From positions 11,289,555 through 11,353,554 of the forward strand of contig CM025850.1 of the NCBI GenBank assembly GCA_003952965.2: 64,000 bases of DNA, written 5' to 3'. Below are positions 47,334 to 59,070 of the stretch, piece by piece (the first letter of the stretch is position 1; each line of letters opens with the position of its first letter). This DNA comes from Morella rubra. Its lineage: Eukaryota > Streptophyta > Magnoliopsida > Fagales > Myricaceae. The position numbers and the translations under genes were made by a program. The notes below the pieces were generated by a model. The model did no database searches. It saw only the letters and a list, made by a program, of their open reading frames with translations, and was not told where the DNA came from.

Positions 47334-50300
47334 TAGTGGCGGAACTAGGAATGCGATCGAACGGGGTTAAACTCCTAAAGAAAAATGACCAAAAAAAAAA
47401 AAGTTTACTACGTAATGCAAAAAAATATCTTAGAGTTAAAATATCAAAAATTAAGGACTAAAAATATTAAAATACACGTACCGTACTATTTGCTGATACT
47501 AAGAGGTGGCAATTGGATCTACGGGATTGCATATTCTGAAAACGTTGTAAAATAGCTTCGTTCTCAATAGTTTCAAAAATTTCCCTTCGATGTATACTAC
47601 CAAACTATCATTCATCCATTCATCTCCCATCTTATTACGCAAGTCAGTCTTAATTAACTTCATTGCAGAGAACACTCTCTCAACGGTTGCAGTCGCAACT
47701 GGTAAGACCAATGCCAACTCAATAAGCTGATAAACCAATGGATATAGAGTATGCTTTCTTGTCTCAACCATCTTCACAGCAAGACCTCCAATATCTTGAA
47801 GCTCAGAAAAAACATCATACTTCTCATATCATAAATGTAATTTGAAGTTGATCTCTAAGTATAACACGATCAATTCTGAGAAATCTTCTGGATAAAACTC
47901 AGCAAGACGAAGTAACTTAGCATGATCAAACGCTGAGAATGAGTTCCTTGGATCAAGACATGCTATGCAAAGAAGTAACTCCGTACTTACTTCTGTGAAA
48001 CGATTATCCATCTCCTGAGCGATCAAATCAATAACGTGGCAAAATACTTCCACACGAAAATGATGCAAATAAGTAATTGTTTGCCCTCCATGACCGCGAG
48101 TTGGAATAATGTCTTCCATATTGGGCACAATGATATAATTATTCACACAAAAAGTTTTGACTTCTTCCAAAAAAGCATCCCATTCCATCTCCCTCAAATG
48201 CAACCGACGACCCTTGAGTAAACCGACGCAAATGAATAAGTTAAGCTCTGCGTATACCCAAAAGCTAATTGTTCAACTGAATACAAACTCGAAGCTTTGC
48301 CATACCCCTCTTTGTTCTTGCAAGTGCCATCCTCTTTTTCAAGCACATCCAACACTGATGACCATATACTGAAGAGACGGATTATTGTAATGTGGTATGA
48401 ACCCCAACGAGTATCACCTGGTTGTGCGAGACTGGTTTCTTGATTTTTGCCCTTCCACTAGAAATCTCTCCCTTGTTCCAACCGCTCCACTATTTTCTCA
48501 TGTTGACTTTGACGAAGAGAATCTTTCCTTTTACAAGAAGCTCCGACTATATTCACAATCACCATAGTGTAAGAAAAAAATCACAAACTTCCATGTTATT
48601 CTTTGCAATAGCCACAATAACCAATTGAAGTTGGTGAGCAAAACAATGGATATAGGTAGCAGAAGGATTGTCCCTCAAAATGAGCGACTTCAACCCATTG
48701 AACTCGCCTTGCATGTTTGATGCCCCATCATACCCTTGACCTCTCAATTTGGATATTGATAACCCATGTCTTGCAAACAATTTATCTATAATATTTTTCA
48801 AATTTTGGGAGCAAGTATCAGTAACATGTTCCACACCAATAAACCTTTCTATCACCTGTCCATGTTTGTTCACATATCTCAAAACCACTGTCATTTGCTC
48901 CTTCACTGAATTATCTCGAGATTCATCAACCATAAGAGAAAAAAAATCCATCTCCAATATCTTTAATGATGGCAAGTGTGGTCTTTGCTGCACAGCACTC
49001 ACCAATTCCTTCTGAGTTTTGGAGAAGTCATTTGGTTGTTTCAGGAGCATTATGGTGAGGTGTGTACGAACCTTTTTCTTACGTAAGCTGTACCATTCCA
49101 AGAGCTCAAGAAAATTGCCCTTCCTCATTGAACTCTCAGACTCATCATGACCACGAAAAGCTAATCCTTGCCCAAAGATAACGAATGCAATCTAAAATTG
49201 CTGTTAAACGAATGCGATAAGCTTTCTCTACATCGGACCCGTGTGAGGATAACATGTGCGACACACTTTGTCGCTGATTTTTAAGTGCTTCACATTTCCT
49301 CTACATCATTGTGAGCACTATTACAGTCACCAACATGCCACGAAAAACCTCCACTGCCTTTTTCCAATTGCTAAATCCCGTAGATGTAAACACATCCCCC
49401 GAATTTTCCTCCTCTAGTTTGCCTAAATAGATAACACCACAAGCAATACGCCTCATCCTTTGATACACTATATTCCAACCACTCATTATTTTTGAACCAT
49501 AACTCCCTAAAACCCCTCATTGTTTTTATATTGTTCTTGGAAAATCATGGCCAAGTGGTTGACAAGGACCTTTGATCAAGTACTCCCTACAAATTTGATC
49601 CCTAATCCCAACATCATATTCTTCAATAGGTTTACGTAACCTGGGTCAGCAACAATATCATCCTGGACTAAACAATACGAGGTCTTTTTGAACTAGTATT
49701 CATTTCAGAAGTAACAGTTACGTTAGAAGTACTAGACGACCCTACGCTGGCTTTTTTTTTTTTTTATTATCAAAAACTTATCCATTATCTAAACAAAACA
49801 AAACAAAACAAAATTTATCAATATAATTTCATAACTTAATCACAGTTTCACAACCTAGTCATAATCACAATTTCAATATAATATCACAATCATCAATAAT
49901 TCATCACATTATTCATCATCAATATCAAATTCATCACATTATTCATCAATAATTAAAATAAATTCATCGCAAATTTACAAACAATTAATAATCTAATCAA
50001 ACCCTAATCAAAGATTCACAAATCCATCAATAATTCATCACATTATTCATCACAATATCATTAGTAATTCATTATAATCAAATTCACAAACCCCTAATCA
50101 AATTCATAATCTGTTTAATAGAAAAAATAATCAAATTCACGAATTCCTAATCAAACTCATAATCTGTTTAATATAAACATAATCTCTATAATAGAAAAAT
50201 AATAAAATTCACAATAACCTAATATGTTTTATGGTCATTGGTGTACCTGGAGGCTGGAAAGAGAGAGAGAAAAGGGAGAGAGAAAGAGGCAAAGTTGGAG

Positions 50301-50763
50301 GAGGAGAGGTAGAGAGAGATAGGGAGACTGAGAGGGGAAAGTTTGAGTAGCGTTGGAGGGAGAGAGGCAGGCCAGAGAGAGAGGCAGAGTGAGAAGGGGA
50401 GGCTACCGTTGGCCGTTGCAGGCTAGTATCGGCCAGCGGGAGGTGGGAGGCAGAGGCTGTAGGTTGGCCGCTGGCATCGGGAGGTGGGGAGCAGTCGAAC
50501 AGAGTGAGAGAGGGTGGGCGTCGGGGTTAAACAAGAGTGAAATGATGCATTTCACCCCTTTTTTTTTTTAAAAAAAAAAAAAAACTAAAGGGTGAAATAG
50601 AACCGTTTCACCCTCTGAGAATTTTTTTAAAAAAATAACAGGCAAGCCTGCACCTGGGCTGTTGGGGGCGGGCTGGGCTTAACACTTGAAATTTTTTTTT
50701 TTAAGAATTTTTAGGCGATGGGGGGTGATTGTCCCCCATCATCCCAGTGTAGTTCTGCCCCTA
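47334..50763 (-). mobile_element. hAT transposon inserted in the P450 pseudogene
   Basis: 3430 bp. Ends TAGTGGCGGAACTA (left) and TAGTTCTGCCCCTA (right) are inverted repeats with 12 of 14 matches. Flanks GAAACACC and GTAACACT form a probable 8-bp target duplication with two mismatches. It interrupts sequence that is continuous in the neighbouring P450 copies (compare 53980-54000). The interior codes for a transposase remnant. The right end holds a GA-rich tract (50255-50400) and a TTTCACCC hairpin. Confidence 0.85.
47499..49785 (-). pseudogene. hAT transposase (ZMYM1-like, DUF4371 plus dimerisation domain), broken
   Basis: N-terminus near 49785, then a zinc-finger-type region (RDQICREYLIKGPCQP readable over frameshifts). 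The DUF4371 part is open at 49128-48559 (FFSLMVDESRDNSVKEQM, VIERFIGVEHVTDT, GQGYDGASNMQGEFNG, YIHCFAHQLQLVIVA). A middle part follows at 48203-47829 and the hAT C-terminal dimerisation motif at 47777-47499 (LALVLPVATATVERVFSAMK). Several stops. Confidence 0.9.
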
Positions 50764-51147
50764 GTAACACTATTACCCTATGCATGTCAACTTCAGCCTC
50801 GTCAACCCTTTTCCACTCAAAGCATTGAATCAATGACCCTAAAGCCAAATTGACCATACGTTGAGCAAGGCCTGCCCCAGGGCAAGCCCTCCTCTCTATT
50901 CCAAATGGCATCAACTTATGTGCATCGCCTTCTCCGCTTTCAAACCTCTCAGGCTTAAAATTGGTTGCATCATCCCACATCTTGGGGTCTCTATGTATAG
51001 CCCATGCATTGACCAATACGATTGTTTTACTTGGAACTTCATATCCTCCAATGGTACAATCTTCTGAGGCCATGTGTGGGACTAGTAATGGAGCTGTAGG
51101 ATACAAAAGAAGGGTCTCCGAGATTATATTTTGAAGGTAGTGCAATT

Positions 51148-51945
51148 GACATTACAATCAAATTAATTAAAAATGATACTATATAAAAAATTCCTAATTT
51201 CACAAAATATCAAAATGCCTAATTCAAATCCAAATTCCAATATTACATTGCATTCAATTGACATTACAATCAAATTAATTAAAAATGATAGTACCAAAAA
51301 AATCCCCAATTTCACAAAATGTCAAAATCCCTAATTTCGAAATAATTGCAGTGCATAAAAATTAAATTTTTTTTACCTAATGTGATTCTGTGAGAGAGAG
51401 AGAGAGAGAGATCACCAAGAGCCACCGGGCATCGGCTAATTGATTCTGTGAGAGAGAGAGGTGAGAAAATTCGATTTTAAGATAAAGAAACCGGCGATTA
51501 TATACCTGGTGGTTGGTGCGGCGGTGGAGCACGAGCAACTGAGAGAGAAGCTGGTGGCTGGTGTTGGAGAAATTGGTGGCTGGTGCGACGACGGGTAACA
51601 GGCAACAACTAAGAAAGAAGCTGTGAGAGAGAGAGAGAGAGAAAGGGAGAGAGAGGGTTTTTTTTCAAAACAGGATGAAACGCACCGTTTAAATCTATTG
51701 TAATTTTTTTTAAGCAGAGGGTGAAACGATGCCGCTTCACCCTCTGCGTATTAAAAAATAAAGGGCCTGGGCCCGTGCATAATAAAACATTTAGGTTAGG
51801 GCCACTGGACTTTAGTTGGCCTGGGCCTATGAGGGTCAGGCCCAGGCCAGCTTATAAAAAAAAAACACATGTATTTTTTTTTTAGGTGGTGCAATGGATG
51901 GCGGCTGCCCTGGTCTGCTACCCCTTGCATCTGCCACTGCCTCTG
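51148..51945. mobile_element. Unclassified non-autonomous insertion inside the P450 pseudogene
   Basis: Sits between P450 pieces. GACATTACAATCAAATTAA starts two direct repeats (51148 and 51258). A GA microsatellite (51398-51412), a CAGAGGGTGAAACGATG / CGCTTCACCCTCTG hairpin (about 51714-51748) and a right end rich in GCAGAGGCAGTGGCAGATGC (on the - strand) follow. It resembles a hAT-derived non-autonomous element, but the left end is unclear. Confidence 0.5.
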
Positions 51946-52196
51946 CCACATATGGAGATGACACAATCGAAGAGAGAAAATCTGGCCATATTTCTGTGAA
52001 GGGCGATGGAGAGTACGGTGGAGTAGATTTTTAAGGAGATGGAGATGGCCTAAAATTGGAAGAGAAGGTGGGCTGGGAGGAAGGTGCTTGTGCGGTCTTC
52101 TTGATTGAATGGAGAGCTTGAAAGCAACGAGGAGGACAAGAAGAGAGAGAGAGACGAGTACAGAAAGACGTCTTCCATTGTTGTTTGTCTTTGATA

Positions 52197-53196
52197 TGTG
52201 CAGCCGCCACAGTTTGTGTGGTGCATCATAGTCATCACGTGTAGCATGCAGAGGAGATTAATTGCGCTATTGACTTTTAAGAATCAATTACTTTTGTAAA
52301 ATGGTTTCTTATTTGAAAATTGTGCCGTTCTCTTTTGCTTTTAATTAAGGTCACGTTTGTTTCTTCGATATGTTAAGGTATAAAATTTTTAATAAAATAA
52401 ATATATTATAAAATTTTTATATAAATATATTCTATTTTTTATCTATTTTAATAAAATAAAATTTTTCACAATTTCTAAAATATCTCCTAAAATTTTAACA
52501 AACAATCCCGCACGGATTTAGAAAAAAAACAGTCATCCTGTACGTCATCGCGATTCGCATTAGTCTTTGCATCGTGATAATATATGGGCAAAGGCCGAGA
52601 AGAAAGGAAAGGAAAAAGTCTCTGCTTTTCCCCTCTGATGGATCCGGTCCTGCAAGGTTTCTCTGAACAGAAGAATACACTGTTCATCGAAACCAATGAA
52701 TAGAAAAATCCATGAAAACAATATTGTTTAAGAGTTTCTCTTTTTTTCTTAGCTTTAGTTTTCCACACTGTACATCCGACTCAAAGATGAGAAATATCCA
52801 CGAAAACATTTGTTTCAGTCTTTTGCTTTTTCCTTTTCTTTCCTGAGCTTTAACTAGTTTTCTAACCTCCATCTCATGCAAATTATAATCATTTTGAGTT
52901 TCTCTGTCTCTATTTTGTTCTCTCGCGTCTGTTTCCAATATCTATCCAGAAGACAGAGACAAGCTAGAGAGTACTGTCCCTGTCAACGATGTGGTCCATA
53001 TTTATCTTCACAGCCATCCACTTTCTTAATTAATTTTCATAACGTTTTTCAAAATGCTTTGTACGGAGAGAGTCCATATGAGAAATCTAAAGAGCTGGGA
53101 AGACATTTATTTGGGTAGAAAATTCAAAAATAGTTGTTTTAGTGGAAAGCTACGCGTGATGACTATGATGCACCACACAAACTGTGGCGTGGTTGC
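52197..53196. repeat. Inverted repeat flanking about 0.9 kb
   Basis: GATGACTATGATGCACCACA followed by CAAACTGTGGCG is present at 53157-53189 on + and at about 52240-52206 on -. The enclosed 52250-53146 holds repeated P450 upstream sequence and an AT-rich element, with no gene. 53197-53895 is the duplicated 3' flank also found at 46850-47240. Confidence 0.75.
52350..52515. mobile_element. AT-rich foldback element
   Basis: CACGTTTGTTT at the left and AACAAACAATCCCGCACG at the right bound a self-complementary AT-rich core, similar in style to 10985-11160. Confidence 0.35.
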
Positions 53197-53895
53197 TAGT
53201 GACGCTTTTGTGGCGCAGGAAGGATTAGAATTTTAAAAAGTATCAAGTATCAAGATTTATTTTTTTATTTTTTTTCACGCAGGTGGATAAGCGAATTCAA
53301 TCCGAACTCCATTTTATCTTGAACGAATATGCACAAATCTTGTATATAAATTGATGGGGGCAGATATGGTTTAAGAAAAGCAGTGCTGTTGTACTTTACG
53401 AGAAAATTCGATTCTTCAACACACGGATACATTTTTTGATCCAGTACAAACTATGCTACCTGCAGCTTCAAGCTAAATGACATTCTTGATTTTTACTGGT
53501 TCGACTCAGGTTATAGTTTGTAGGGGATCTTCCTTAAAAATATTATGTTTCAAACTTTTTGGCATGGAGCAATCTGATCAAACACTTTTTATAAAAGTTG
53601 AATTTTGAATTCCTGATTGACTTGTTTCTTACTAGACTGATCAAATACTCAAAAAAAGAAAGGGAAAAAAAGGAGGAAGGAACTTAAGATATAATCCTTT
53701 GTCCAACCTATTTCTCATTATCTAAACAAAGCTGCGAAATTGGTGAGTAAAAACAAAAAATGAAAACCAAATATACGTACATAGATGCACTACCGCAGGG
53801 TAATATTTATTTCCACAATGCGTACAGTTAACTAATAATTACATAAACCTTAATTTGTAAAAGATAACTAGTACCTACTTAAAACTTGAGGCAAC

Positions 53896-55758
53896 TATTC
53901 AAACATCTACAGACCATAAAGAACCTTATTCATGATTGGCGGGCTCTACACATAGCCTCCAGTGGCACAGCTTTGGGCATGGTCACACCATTACCCTCTG
54001 CCATGTCAACTTCTGCCTCATCAACCTTTTTCCACTCAAAGCATTGAATCAATGATCCTAAAGCCAAGCTTATCGTACGTTGAGCAAGGCCTGCCCCAGG
54101 ACAAGCCCTCCTCCCTATTCCAAATGGCATCAACTTATGTGCATCACCTTCTCCGCTTTCAAACCTCTCAGGCTTAAAACTAGTTGCATCATCCCACAAC
54201 TTGGGATCTCTATGTATAGCCCATGCATTGACCAATACGATTGTTTTACTTGGAACCTCATATCCTCCAATGGTACAATCTTCTGAGGCCATGTGTGGGA
54301 CTAGCAATGGAGCTGCGGGATACAAACGAAGGGTCTCCGAGATTATATTTTGAAGGTAGTGCAATTTGGAGATATCCGGTTCGTCTATCAATTTCTCCTG
54401 CCCAATTTCACTATCCTAGTTCAGCTCTAGCCTTCTTCAATGTATCAGGATTGTTAAGCAAATTAGACATTGCCCATTCCAATGTTACTGCTGAGGTATC
54501 AGTCCCAGCGAGTACCAAAACCTGCATAGTTATGTTCAGAAGATTATGGGTATTAGTTAGAACTTTATCTATTTTGATTAAAATTAAATGGAAGCAGCCA
54601 AAACAAAAATGGTTTAAAGGTGCTCTGCTCATCTATTCTGTTAGCTTCATTAATCATGAATTAGGCGCTATTATAAAATCCAAGCAAGCGTGAGGCCATG
54701 CTTCTTGCTGGCAATTCCCATGATGTGCATCATCTATTTTGTTATCTTTCTTTCCGCCGAGGATAAAATAATATATATATATCTTGCAAAAGATACACAC
54801 TTTCCACCGAGATATGCATTGGAATTTATTTTTTTGGGGCAATCAAGAAGATATGCACTGGACTTACCAGAATAAGCCCTTTGATAATCTGATCGGTATA
54901 GTATTCCGGTTGTGATGTTTGTAAAGAAAGTAGATGGTCAATCATAGTGTTCCCCTTCCTCCTGCGAATTCCTCTTCTCATCAATGAGACCTTCCAAGAA
55001 TGCATCTATCTTCTTGCCGAGTCCCATCAACCTTTTTTCTAAACCTCCGTGATCAATCCACCGCAACAGGGGCACGTATTCTCCTGGATTTGACAACCCT
55101 GCATTCGCCGAAGGCCTCTTTTATTATCTCCCTAAACTGTCTCGCTTCTTTCTCATCCTTCACGTACTCCCCATAGCCATAGTAACGCTTCCCTGCCACC
55201 ATTCTCATTATGATATTGAAAGGTGAGCTCTGAGAACATTGATTTTAGCTCCACTTTGGCGAAATCCTGGCGCGAGTTACGTGACAGATTCCGTAGCAAG
55301 TGCTTGACTTCGTCTCTTCGAATGCCCAAGAACATGTTGAGGCGATTAGTTGAGAAGATCTCAAGGGTGCTGATACGACGAAGGTTGCGCCAATGGTCGC
55401 CGTAAGGGAAGCCGCAAGTGTGGTGTGGTTGTAAGCGATGTGCTTGCCGCCTAGTGTGGAGGGCGGTTGGCTAGAACAATGTCATATTTGGTGAAGCATT
55501 CCTCGACTACAGATGGCGACGACACAATCACCACGAGACGGGAACCAAATCGAAGAGAGAAAACCTGGCCGTATTTCTGTGAGAGGCGATGAAAAGTACG
55601 GTGAAGTGGCTTTTTAACGAGATGGAGATGGCCTAAAATTGGAAGAGAAGGTGGGCTGGGAGGGAGGTGCTTGGGTGGACTTCTTGATTGAATGAGAGCT
55701 TGAAAGCAACGAGGAGGACGAGAAGAGAGAGAGACGAGTACAGCAAGATGTCTTCCAT
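53896..55758 (-). pseudogene. CYP81-type P450 pseudogene with several frameshifts
   Basis: Exon 1 at 55758-54868 and exon 2 at 54521-53896 keep gene structure and splice sites. Indels are visible at: the anchor (near 55692), two places in the 55405-55465 region, near 55215, near 55110 and 54955, an extra base after RAEL (near 54415), and one C lost near 53940 that ends the frame at CRARQS. The central catalytic block is still open over 153 codons ([45 protein letters not shown]). Confidence 0.88.
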
Positions 55759-56427
55759 TGTTGATTGTCTTTGATATGTGCTGACGACGGTGATATATTT
55801 AAAAGATTTCGATTCTTGGAGGCGGCTTCCTCTAAGATCTGGTATATTTTATAGGGTCTGGACGTGAGAGCTTGCGCAGGAGATTAACTGCGAAATCAGG
55901 AGCTCGTTGTCTAGTCGCTCACCTGACGTCAGTGAGTGCGTTTTCGTGTCTTATTGTCTCCTTTTGCTGTCAAGGCATCCAGTTTGTCATCGCATTAGTC
56001 TTTGCAACGTGATAATGGTGATAATATATGGGCAAAGACCGAGAAGGAAGGAAAAGGACTCTGCTTTTCTCCTCTGTTTTGTGCTCCCGCATTTCCAATA
56101 TCTATCCAGAAGGCAGAGACAATTGATTGTCCCTGTCAAATATGTGGTCCATATTTATCTCCCCAACCAACCACATTCTGTAATGAATTTTATCACTGCC
56201 CCATAGTATCGATGTCCTCTGTAGGGTCCGATCGAGGGACAAAAAAAGCAATAAGACAGCTTCCATTAATGGATTAAATTAATAGTTTTGATCTGGTATT
56301 AAATCCTCTTCTGATACCACGTATTTTCTTGCTTACCGAAAATAAGTACGTAAGAAACACAATACGGATACATTTTTCGTCGAACACAAAGTACTATGCT
56401 ACCTACTTCAAGCTCAAATGACATTCT
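55759..56427. other. Spacer between the last two P450 copies
   Basis: Upstream unit of the 53896-55758 copy; shares blocks with 45400-46050 and 52520-53060. No gene. Confidence 0.5.
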
Positions 56428-58125
56428 TCAAACATCATCGGCAGTCTCAGAAAGAATCTTTTCCATGATCGGGCGCGCTTTACACATTGCCTCTAGAGGG
56501 ACGGCTTTAGGCATAGTGAGCCCATTTTCTTCTTCCATGTCTACTTCTTCCTCGCTCACCCTTTCCCACTCGAAGCATTGAATCAAGGACCCCAAAGTCA
56601 AGCTCACGGTGCGTTGGGCGAGGCCTGCCCCGGGACAAGCCCTCCTTCCCAATCCAAATGGCAACAACATGTATGCATTGCCCTCACCACTTTCAAATCT
56701 CTCGGGCTTAAAGCTAGCTGCATCATCCCACAAATTGGGGTCTCTATGTATAGCCCATGAATTGACCAACAACATTGCATTGCGTGGTATATCATATCCT
56801 CCAATAATACAATCCTCGGAGGCCATGTGCGGGAGGAGTAGTGGTGCTGGAGGGTGTAGTCGAAGTGTCTCTGAGATTATATGTTGAAGGTAGGGCAATT
56901 TAGAGGCTTCTGTTTCGTCTATGCATTTCTCTTCCCCAATTTGACTATCCAACTCAGCTCTAGCCTTCTTCAACGTTTTAGGATTGTTCAGTAGATTAGA
57001 CATCGCCCATTCTAGTGTTGCCGCTGAAGTGTCAGACCCCGCAGCTAGTAAGACCTGCTCTTTGTATAAAGATTAACACTTTAATTAGCACAAGCAACTT
57101 CTTGTCTCAAACTAGCGAGTCCTATATATGACATGCATCAATATAGTAGTTTGAATGACTTATCTGGTTTACAAACTTTATCAACTCTTTTCGACCATTG
57201 AAATCGAAAGCAAAGAGCGATCTACTACGCTTACCCAAATAAGACCTTTGATAATCTGATCCGTGTAGTATTCCGGCTGTGTTTTCTGTAAAGAAAGCAG
57301 ACGGTCAATCATAGTTTTCCCCTCCTCTTCTTTATTCTTCTTCTCATTAATAAGACCTTGCAAGAACACATCCCCCCTCTGGGCAAGACTCTTTAACCTC
57401 TTCTCCAAACGTCCGCGATCAATCCATCGCAAAATTGGTACGTATTCTCCTGGATTCGATGCCCCTCCATTAGCAAGAGCCTCTCTCATTATCTGACTAA
57501 ATTGCCTCGCTTCTTCCTCCTCCTTTACGCTCTCCCCATACCCGTAGTACCGCTTTCCTGCCACCATTCTCATTACACTGTTCAAACTGAGCTCTAAGAA
57601 CATTGATGATAGCTTCACCTTCGCTAAATTTTGGCGTGAGTTACGTGACAGGTTCACTAGCAAGCGCTTGACCTCATCCCTGCGGATACCTGAGAACATG
57701 TTGAGCCGGTTCGTTGAGAAGATCTCCAGGGAACCAATGCGGCGAAGGTTGCGCCAATGGTCGCCATACGGGGCTACTGACACAATGGTCTGGTTGTAGC
57801 CAATGTGTTTGGTGGCTAGCGTGGAAGGACGGTTGGCCAAGACGATGTCATTCTTAGTAAAACATTCCTCCACTATCGATGGGGAAGACACGATAACCAC
57901 AAGACGGGAGCCAAATCGAAGAGAGAAAATCGGGCCATATTTTAGTGAAAGGCTTTGGAAAGTACGATGTAGGGGCTTTTTAACTAGATGTAGATGACCT
58001 AAGATTGGTAGAGAAGATGGGCTTGGTGGGAGGTGCTTGGATTTGGTTCTTGATTGAAGGCAGAGCTTGAGAGCGAGAAGAACGACAAGAAGAGAGAGGG
58101 ACGAGTACAGCAAGATGTCTTCCAT
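56428..58125 (-). CDS. Cytochrome P450, CYP81 family (CYP81E/Q-like), intact
   Basis: Haem-thiolate monooxygenase anchored in the ER. CYP81 enzymes hydroxylate phenolics such as isoflavonoids and lignans, but the substrate cannot be told here. Exons 58125-57235 and 57054-56428 give 505 aa without interruption, splice GT-AG. Anchor at residues 5-23, hinge [16 protein letters not shown]-helix [13 protein letters not shown] (301-313), ETLR (359-362), PERF (414-417), haem loop [12 protein letters not shown] with Cys437, and [14 protein letters not shown] near the end. The single intron at this site is the family pattern. It is the only undamaged copy in the cluster. It is the most diverged from the other copies, so it may be the older, conserved member. 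Confidence 0.96.
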
Positions 58126-59070
58126 ATTTGCTCGTTTTTGATACGTGGTGATGGTATATTTTGGACGGTTTTAATTCTTTTCTGGTACATATAGACGTCT
58201 GCATATAAGAGCCTGTGTTGCAGGACATGAGTAGCAAGCGCTCATTTCCTTTTCGCTTGCGGTGGTGAACAGTTTTCTGGGCTCTCGTCATCTTCCAGAC
58301 CTGCCACGAGGAGCCCACTATTTTTGTTTTTTTTATTAATGCCTGACGTCAGTGAGTGCGTACAGATCTTTGTAAATATTGTAGAGGTGGACTTCGGCCA
58401 ATCCGTGACTGAAATACAACCACTCAACGATAGCTATCTGGTAGGTCTAACTGTTAGCTCACTCTTTTTGAAAATAGAGATAGACTAGAATTTTATTAAA
58501 TTTTGAAAAAAAAAGGTAAAAAAATAAAATCTTATGAAAATTTGTAAAAATAAAAATGGACAGAGATTATGTAAATAAAAATTTTATTTATGGTAATGGA
58601 AAGAGATGATTTAATAGATAAAAAATAATTTTAAATTTATTATTATATATTATTAATTTATTTATAAAAATTTTAAAATTAATTATATTTATAAATAATA
58701 AAAATTTGAAATGGACGAAAATTCTCAATACAAATATGACCAAGACTGCTTTCCAATGGGACATTTCAGCATACGCTGAAGACACAAGAAGTTTCCAACT
58801 AGCTGGGAGTGTTGTTTCTGGTCGTGCGTTTAATGAGAATTATTCACTTTATCCTATGTTTATTCTGTTTTTATCTGAAAGATGCCAAACTTCCTGCTTA
58901 TTTAACATACTAGCGCAACAAAGCTTCAATCACTTTTTGCCAAAAAAAAAACAAAAAAAAAAAAAAATCAGAATATAGGCATTGAGAGGAGAAGCAGAAG
59001 AAAACGCGTAGAGAAAGTTTCTTCTAGACTGGATAAAAACAGAAGGGTGCAGTAGTAGTAGAAGAAGAGA
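58126..59070. other. Upstream flank of the intact P450, then AT-rich spacer
   Basis: TATATTTTGG on the + strand near 58154 is close to the P450 start. The AT-rich dispersed repeat is at 58480-58740. 58741-59070 shows nothing recognisable. Confidence 0.4.
58480..58740. repeat. AT-rich dispersed repeat, second copy
   Basis: Partner of 5850-6090 (same order of AAAATAAAATCTTATGAAA, GATTATGTAAATAAAAATTT, GGAAAGAGATGATTTAATAG). Confidence 0.5.

Larger units (their letters stand above)
47240..52178 (-). pseudogene. CYP81-type P450 pseudogene, split by a hAT element and internally deleted
   Basis: Pieces in order on the - strand: N-terminus 52178-51955 (membrane anchor [14 protein letters not shown], frameshifted), then an unrelated insertion, then the C-terminal half of exon 2 at 51147-50764 ([48 protein letters not shown]), and the last codons plus 3' flank at 47333-47240. 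The I-helix and about half of exon 1 are gone. Confidence 0.88.
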
